DNA of 64,000 bases from contig NW_005199194.1 in assembly GCF_000372725.1 (NCBI RefSeq), positions 43,515-107,514 of the forward strand, in the 5' to 3' direction. The notes under the pieces are model-generated. The model did no database searches, had not been told where the DNA came from, and was given only the letters and a program-made list of their open reading frames with translations. This document shows, one piece after another, positions 59,583 to 64,000 of this stretch (its first letter is position 1; each line of letters begins with the position of its first letter). This stretch comes from Emiliania huxleyi CCMP1516 (lineage: Eukaryota > Haptophyta > Isochrysidales > Noelaerhabdaceae). A program made the translations under genes and the position numbers.

Positions 59583-61596
59583 ATGAAGACGGCCACCATG
59601 AAACTGATGACCGTCGACGATGCGCTCGAGGTTGTCGCGGCGGCCCTCCGACCCACGCTCACCACCACCGCGCTCCACCTCCCAATCCACCGCGCTCCAC
59701 CTCCCCATCAGGAGCTCGGCGTGGGCTGCTTCACCGTGCAGTTGATAATGGTGTGTGGCCTTGGTTGGCTCGCCGACACCGCGTGGATCACTGCAGTCAT
59801 CTCGGCGACCGTGCCCGTCCAGTACGAGTTCCCGGGCCTGTGGGAGCTGGGGTCCATCAGCATCAACCCGGCAGACTACCTGCTGCCCCTGCTCTTTGCC
59901 TGCCAGGGGGTGGGAGGCGTCATCTTCGGCCCGGTCGCCGACTCTTTCGGCCGCCGCCTCGCCTTCATGCTCACCCTGCTAGTCTCCGGCTCCGGCGGCG
60001 TCATCGGGGCTTGCGCGCCCAACATGCTGATCCTCGTGCTTGGCGTCGCCGTCGCGGGCGTTGGCGTGGGTGGCAACATGCCTGTCGATGGCGCCCTCGC
60101 GGTCGAGCTGTGCCCCCGCAGCGCGAGAGGCAGACTGATGACGCTGCTCACCATCTTTTGGAGCATCGGCGGCGTGGTTATGTACCTGGTCGCGTGGGCC
60201 GCCATTCCAAACAACACCTGCGACCCTCCCGATCAATCCCCATCAACCAAGTTGGGGGTCCAGTGGGCACCTTTGGTGGAGTTTTGCGACCCGGCGGACA
60301 ACCGGGGGTGGCGCTACTGCCTCGGCAACCGCGCTTCTCCGGTGCTTTCGCCTCACGAGCCATTCTGACTCAACGCACCCCGCTGGGCGCAGGTGCCATC
60401 TCGCTCATCTGCCTCGCCTCGATGGGATCGCGGGTCGGGTGGCCAGAGTCTCCTGCGTGGCTAATGGCGCAGGGGCGCACGGAAGATGTCATGGCCGTGC
60501 TGCAGCAGATCGGCAAGATGAACGGCACGTCGCTGCCGCCCGATTTCATCCTCATCAGCAGCACCGCTGCGCCGGAGCCATCGAACTCCCCGGCCTCTCC
60601 ACCGCTCACTCCGGTGTCGAAGCGAGCGACCCGGGTGGGCCCCACCTCTACTGCGTGGGACTATGACGCCGTTGCCCCGCCGGCTGACCGCTGGGCCTTC
60701 CTCCAGCTGCCTTGGATGAAGACTACCGCGGTGCTACTTGCATTTCTCTGGTTCCTCAGCAACTTTGGATACGGTGTGGCCGCGCTGCGAATCGACCTCG
60801 CCCCGCCACCCCTCACCGTCCCCATCCCGCCGCCAGGCATCTTCAACTCGATGAATCTGGAGCTTGTCGCCGCCAAGCTGGGCGGGGTACCTACGTCAGA
60901 CAACACATATTTGCAGGCCATCTATATGTCTGCCGCTGCGCCCGTTGGCGCCCTCGCGGGCGCGTTCATCGTCGACTCTCCCCTCGGAAGAAAGTGGACG
61001 CTGGTCGTGGGCATCCTGACGATGGCCGCGTCGATGATCGGATTCCTGCGCACAAGCACGGAGAACGGCGTCGTGATGACGGGCGCGTTGACGCAGGCCA
61101 CCTCGCAGATCATGTACGCCGCCCTCTACCTCTACACGCCGGAGGTGTTTCCGACCGCTGTGCGCGGGTGCGCAGCCCACCGCCCCGCGAGCGGCCGCCG
61201 GGAGCGGGGGCAGACGGGGCGTACACGACGCGGACCCCCTTCCCCGATGTGTCGCGCAGCACCTGCGTCTCGACGCTGTCGCTCCTCTCGCGCATCGCCG
61301 GCATCATCGCGCCAATCGTCGGGCACACCCTCTTCGGCAGCCAGAGGAGAGCGTGCCCCCATGGCCGTTGACGAGTGTTGACAGAGACCTCCCCCCCCTC
61401 CCCTCAGACAAGGGCGTGTCCGCCAACGGCGTCGTATTTGTCGGGCTCAGCTGCATCGGCACAATGGCGCCTCGCGCCACGCGCTCGCCCCGCCGATTCT
61501 CGCGCACAATCCCAATGGAGGACCCGCCATCTCTATCTGCATAGGCCCTCTTTGGCGCGCTCCTGCCGCTCGAGACGCGGAATCGAGACATCGCAT
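59583..61596 (+). CDS. SVOP/SV2-like MFS transporter
   Basis: Twelve-TM major-facilitator carrier of the synaptic-vesicle-2-related type. Start MKTATMKLMTVDDALEELGV, then GCFTVQLIMVCGLGWLADTA, the A-loop motif FGPVADSFGRRLAFM, the VGGNMPVDGALAVELCP helix and RGWRYCLGAISLICLASMG with PESPAWLMAQGR. The second half has IVDSPLGRKWTLVVG, YTPEVFPTAVRGT, and ends GTMALFGALLPLETRNRDIA, the family C-terminus. Exons: 59583-59630, 59712-60324, 60393-61167, 61260-61339, 61408-61466, about 61543-61596; donors GT, GC, GT, GC, GC. All introns are 68-92 nt. Substrate unknown; relatives carry organic cations, anions or nicotinate-like molecules. The last exon coordinate is good to about 2 nt. Confidence 0.8.
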
Positions 61597-61973
61597 GAGG
61601 GCCCGAGATGGGATTGGGAAGGTATTGGCTATTGCTGCAAGAGTGGAGCCGGGACGCGGGAGGGCCTTGCTGCCGGGATCGGCGGCCGTACTCTCTGTCT
61701 CGGCCCTACCCACACTCACCTGCTGCATGCGGAAAGGCGAAACGGCCAGGAACGGCGCGGAGGCCGGAGCCTGTCGGACCGCTGGAGGACGCCCGCCTGA
61801 CGCGCGAGAGCTACAGTCTAAGTACGCCGTGTACTCAGTACTGCTGCGACGTCGCATGTACATCTACTTTACACATGCAATATATTCTCGATAAAAAGGC
61901 ATCGCTGGATTTTCTACGCTACACGTGGGGCGCAGCGTCGCATGAGGAGCCAACTTCAGAGAACAGGTGAGCC
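61597..61973. other. Spacer, no gene seen
   Basis: About 380 bp downstream of the MFS gene. ATATATTCTCGATAAAAAGG at 61880 is AT-rich and may mark transcript 3' processing or a promoter. No coding frame is supported. Confidence 0.4.
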
Positions 61974-62890
61974 CACAGTGCCGGTACTGGTTGGGTAGTA
62001 GTCTAAGTTCTGAGCCTCGAGGCTGAACGGGTCTAAGTGTGGCTAGCCACGCTGGAGTGCTTGCGCGGTCTAAGATCAGCGGGAGCCTCTTACATCGGCT
62101 AAGTCGGCCGTGGCACGGCCTGGGGCCAGGAGGCTCCTCCACCGTGATCAACGATACGGCGCAGTCCCCAAATTTTCTTCGCCTGCGGCGGGCTATCGAT
62201 CCTCTTCATGCTTAGCAATCGCCGCCTCAGCATCCTCCTCTTCCGACTTTCGTTGCTGCTCCTTCATTCTTGAGCGACGTCTAGCCAAACAGTTCTCACA
62301 TGACACGAAGCTCCTCAAGCTTAATCAAACGTGTGACGGTGAAGCCTGTGTGTGCTGGTCCTCTTTGAACGATCCGCGCGTGAGGTAGCATAGGGCCTTG
62401 TTGGCAGCAGCCAGCCTGTTGCTCTGCTTCGTTGCGATGAGCTGATTGGGATCGCAGAAGTGCATGCCAAGCACCGCCACGATCTTGAAGCAGAACACAT
62501 CGCAACCGCATCGTCCGCACTGCCATCGGCATGCCGCGCCCGCCGCTGGCACGCATAGCGGCAGCACATGGTACGATGCGCGTACTTGAGCAGGCGTTGC
62601 GCGCCGTGAGTAGCGCACTGGCCCTGGGAGAAGGCGATATGGCGTCGTGCGCGGCATACGTTGGTCGGACGCGTCCAGGTATTTCGGATAAACCTGGAGG
62701 CTTTTCAGGTATACCCGGGTTTTGCCCGGAGTTGGCCTTATGTCGTCTAAGTTCATGGCCCCCGACCATACAGCGTCTAAGTCTGAGCCCGGCTCGGTGC
62801 GGGGGCTAAGTTGAGCGCTCGCTCGCTGCAGAGGCTAAGTGTAGAGCGACCCTCTAGCCCTACTACCCAACCATTGTGCCGGTGTGCTCA
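61974..62890. mobile_element. Transposon-like element with inverted ends and CTAAGT subterminal repeats
   Basis: About 0.9 kb. Left end CACAGTGCCGGTACTGGTTG then GGTAGTAG (61974-62001); the right end (62860-62890) is an imperfect reverse complement sharing GGTTGGGTAGTAG exactly. CTAAG(T/A) motifs cluster inside each end: 62003, 62033, 62070, 62099 and 62747, 62777, 62807, 62835. The phrase TCTAAGTTCTGAGCC/TCTAAGTCTGAGCC occurs at both ends in direct orientation. The interior has a weak minus-strand frame (62325-62756, with CGRCGCDVFCFKIVAVLGMH) but no recognisable transposase. The 24-bp repeat of 14886 lies inside at 62169. Non-autonomous DNA transposon likely. Confidence 0.55.
62169..62192 (+). 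repeat. 24-bp repeat shared with 14886
   Basis: Exact copy of the 24 bp at 14886-14909 (AAATTTTCTTCGCCTGCGGC then GGGC), same strand. Confidence 0.75.
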
Positions 62891-62952
62891 GTGGACAGTG
62901 CTGCGAGAGTCCCTGCAAAGAGAGCTCTTATTTTACCCGCCCCTGTACGCGC

Positions 62953-63400
62953 TCAGTAGAAATCCCGGTCGTAGTTGTCGCGTTGCATCGGTCGCTCGGC
63001 GCCTTGCACCGGGGCGCCATTCGGGCCCGTCACGTTGACAGCTGCCTGCGCAGAGAAGGGAAGGAGACGGTGCTTACACACCGCTCGCGGCACCTTCCTG
63101 GAGGGACAAACGAAGGGGGAGCGCCTGCTTCCCATTCGGCTGGAGCTCGATATCGAACTCTACCGGCTCGTTGTCGGCCAGCGAGCGGTAGCCGTCGGCA
63201 ACAATGCCGGTGTGTGGCTGCTGGCTGGCCGCCGATCACGGTCGGAGCAGGTTCTTGCACCAATGATGGTCAACACGATCGCGAAGAGAAGAGAGGGGTG
63301 GTAAGAGGTTACGTATGTACGTATGAAGGTGAAGAAGCTGATTCACTTGTGGTATTCGCCCGTACTCGCATGAACCCGAACCCGCCAAACTCGTGGCAGG
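62953..63400 (-). CDS. Cold-shock-domain protein
   Basis: Small nucleic-acid-binding protein. Pieces in order on the minus strand: EFGGFGFMRVRANTTSESAS then SPSY (ending 63321; RNP1 KGFGF-like), HTGIVADGYRSLADNEPVEF then DIELQPNGKQ (63217-63125; the last cold-shock strands), AAVNVTGPNGAPVQGAERPM then QRDNYDRDFY and stop (63045-62953). The last two exons join in phase 0 over a 79-nt GC-AG intron. The first joins in phase 0 over 103 nt with a GT donor, but gives PH where RNP2 normally has VH. The 5' end with KWFN was not found, so the gene may continue further right or be truncated. Likely RNA chaperone. Confidence 0.55.
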
Positions 63401-63807
63401 CTCGGCTGGTTCTCCCTTGCATTGGGCGCGCGTGTGACGCGCTGGGTCGTATGCCGCTTTTACGCATCTCGTTCTTCGACCCCCGGATTCTAGCGGTTGT
63501 CTGCGCTCGTCGATTAAAGAGGGCGCCCTGTTTAATGTTTCTCAGCTTCCCGCCGTCTTGCACAGATGAGCACGCCGCGGCGCGGCGATAGCGGCAACTA
63601 CTGGAGCAACGCCCTCTGCCTCTCCCTGGACGGATTTCCCGGCGTCGAAATCAGCGACATCCGCGCGGCCGAAGCGCAGGGGCCTGCCACCATCTTCCGC
63701 TTGTTTCGTGAGAAGATGAAGCAGCATGCGCGTCTAGCCTTACAGCATCACCATATCAGGTGCTCCAGGACTGGCCATTTAATCTGCTAGCTTATATGGT
63801 GTAGGGC

Positions 63808-63978
63808 ATGCACACAGGAGTGCCGTCCCAGCACTTCACCGCGTCGCTTATGGGCGCTGGACTCCTGCTCGTGCCTGCAAATAGCAGTGTCATCGAGCTG
63901 CCGATCGGCGATGCGGTCGACGTATGTGTTCTGGACGGCGGCGGCTCGGGCGGCGGCGGATACGGGGGCAACCGCTAG
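63808..63978 (+). CDS. Gephyrin/MoeA C-terminal domain (last exon)
   Basis: The frame reads GVPSQHFTASLMGAGLLLVP then ANSSVIELPIGDAVDVCVLD and a Gly-rich tail, stopping at 63978. It matches the end of the molybdopterin molybdenumtransferase E-domain (QxSSRLxSMxxANGLLxLP...ELxxGExVDVxxI). The rest of the gene is not identified. An open stretch at 63566-63790 (MSTPRRGDSGNYWSNALCLS) precedes it but I could not align it with the family. Possibly a partial copy; the window ends shortly after. Confidence 0.4.
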   Translation: MHTGVPSQHFTASLMGAGLLLVPANSSVIELPIGDAVDVCVLDGGGSGGGGYGGNR

Positions 63979-64000
63979 AGCCGCGGCAGGAGGGGGGGCG

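Noticed and set aside
1-64000. Prokaryotic or viral origin of the window
   Set aside because: Dense spliceosomal introns and eukaryote-specific genes throughout; the only phage-like domain is itself interrupted by introns.
1-64000. tRNA and rRNA genes
   Set aside because: None was recognised by eye; a covariance-model scan would be needed to exclude a tRNA.

Overview
This window is nuclear DNA of a eukaryotic alga. It is GC-rich, and its genes are broken by many very short introns (mostly 63-76 nt). Several predicted proteins carry plastid-type leaders, and the gene set is eukaryotic: myosin, RAD21-type kleisin, calpain-7, FHA, NRF6-type acyltransferase, PFK-2. A haptophyte (prymnesiophyte-like) is my best guess, from the AGHAAPELFDA-type repeat protein, the GC bias and the many GC-AG introns. 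A dinoflagellate or pelagophyte is not excluded. All gene models were built by hand from reading frame, splice phase and family alignment, without transcripts or database searches.

Layout. 0.3-4.6 kb (+): NAD(P)-binding protein, LRR-kinase, HAD pyrimidine 5'-nucleotidase. 5.6-7.7 kb (-): membrane J-protein and a repeat-protein fragment. 8.3-13.7 kb (+): myosin with PDZ and two PH domains. 15.6-17.3 kb (+): PFK-2 with a degenerate bisphosphatase half. 17.7-26.3 kb: a MITE, three minus-strand genes (one PAN/pentapeptide protein) and a small plus-strand gene. 26.9-30.1 kb (+): NRF6-like acyltransferase, convergent with a minus-strand TPR-like gene. 34.6-38.4 kb: inosine/uracil-type DNA glycosylase (+), FAD oxidoreductase (-), fibrillin-like plastid protein (-) and a MITE with perfect 29-bp inverted repeats. 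39.5-47.9 kb: pseudokinase (-), BASS transporter (+), four-TM protein (-), RAD21/REC8 kleisin (+). 50.4-52.7 kb (-): FHA domain fused to a phage-type DNA methyltransferase. 54.5-61.6 kb: calpain-7 (+), lumen-type plastid protein (-), SVOP-like MFS transporter (+). 62-64 kb: a transposon-like element, a cold-shock-domain gene (-) and a gephyrin/MoeA C-terminal exon (+).

Main discovery. At least six introns in five genes contain copies of one ~38-50-bp element built from GGACATGTCC-like palindromes and ending in a 3' splice site. Each copy lies between direct repeats of about 23-40 bp: the left repeat is the first part of the intron and the right repeat is the start of the next exon. The intron donor (GC, GT or GA) is therefore the first dinucleotide of duplicated exon sequence, and the element supplies the AG. 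Most other introns here have the same length and decayed flank repeats. This looks like an introner (intron-generating) element with unusually long target-site duplications, and it explains the excess of GC donors (about 29 of 46) and the GA donors (4). In calpain-7 two introns have further multiplied as tandem intron-length units.

The genes do not form an obvious pathway; they are ordinary neighbours in a compact genome. Gene-poor gaps are filled with dispersed repeats, notably a family based on GAAAGAAAACAGAC.
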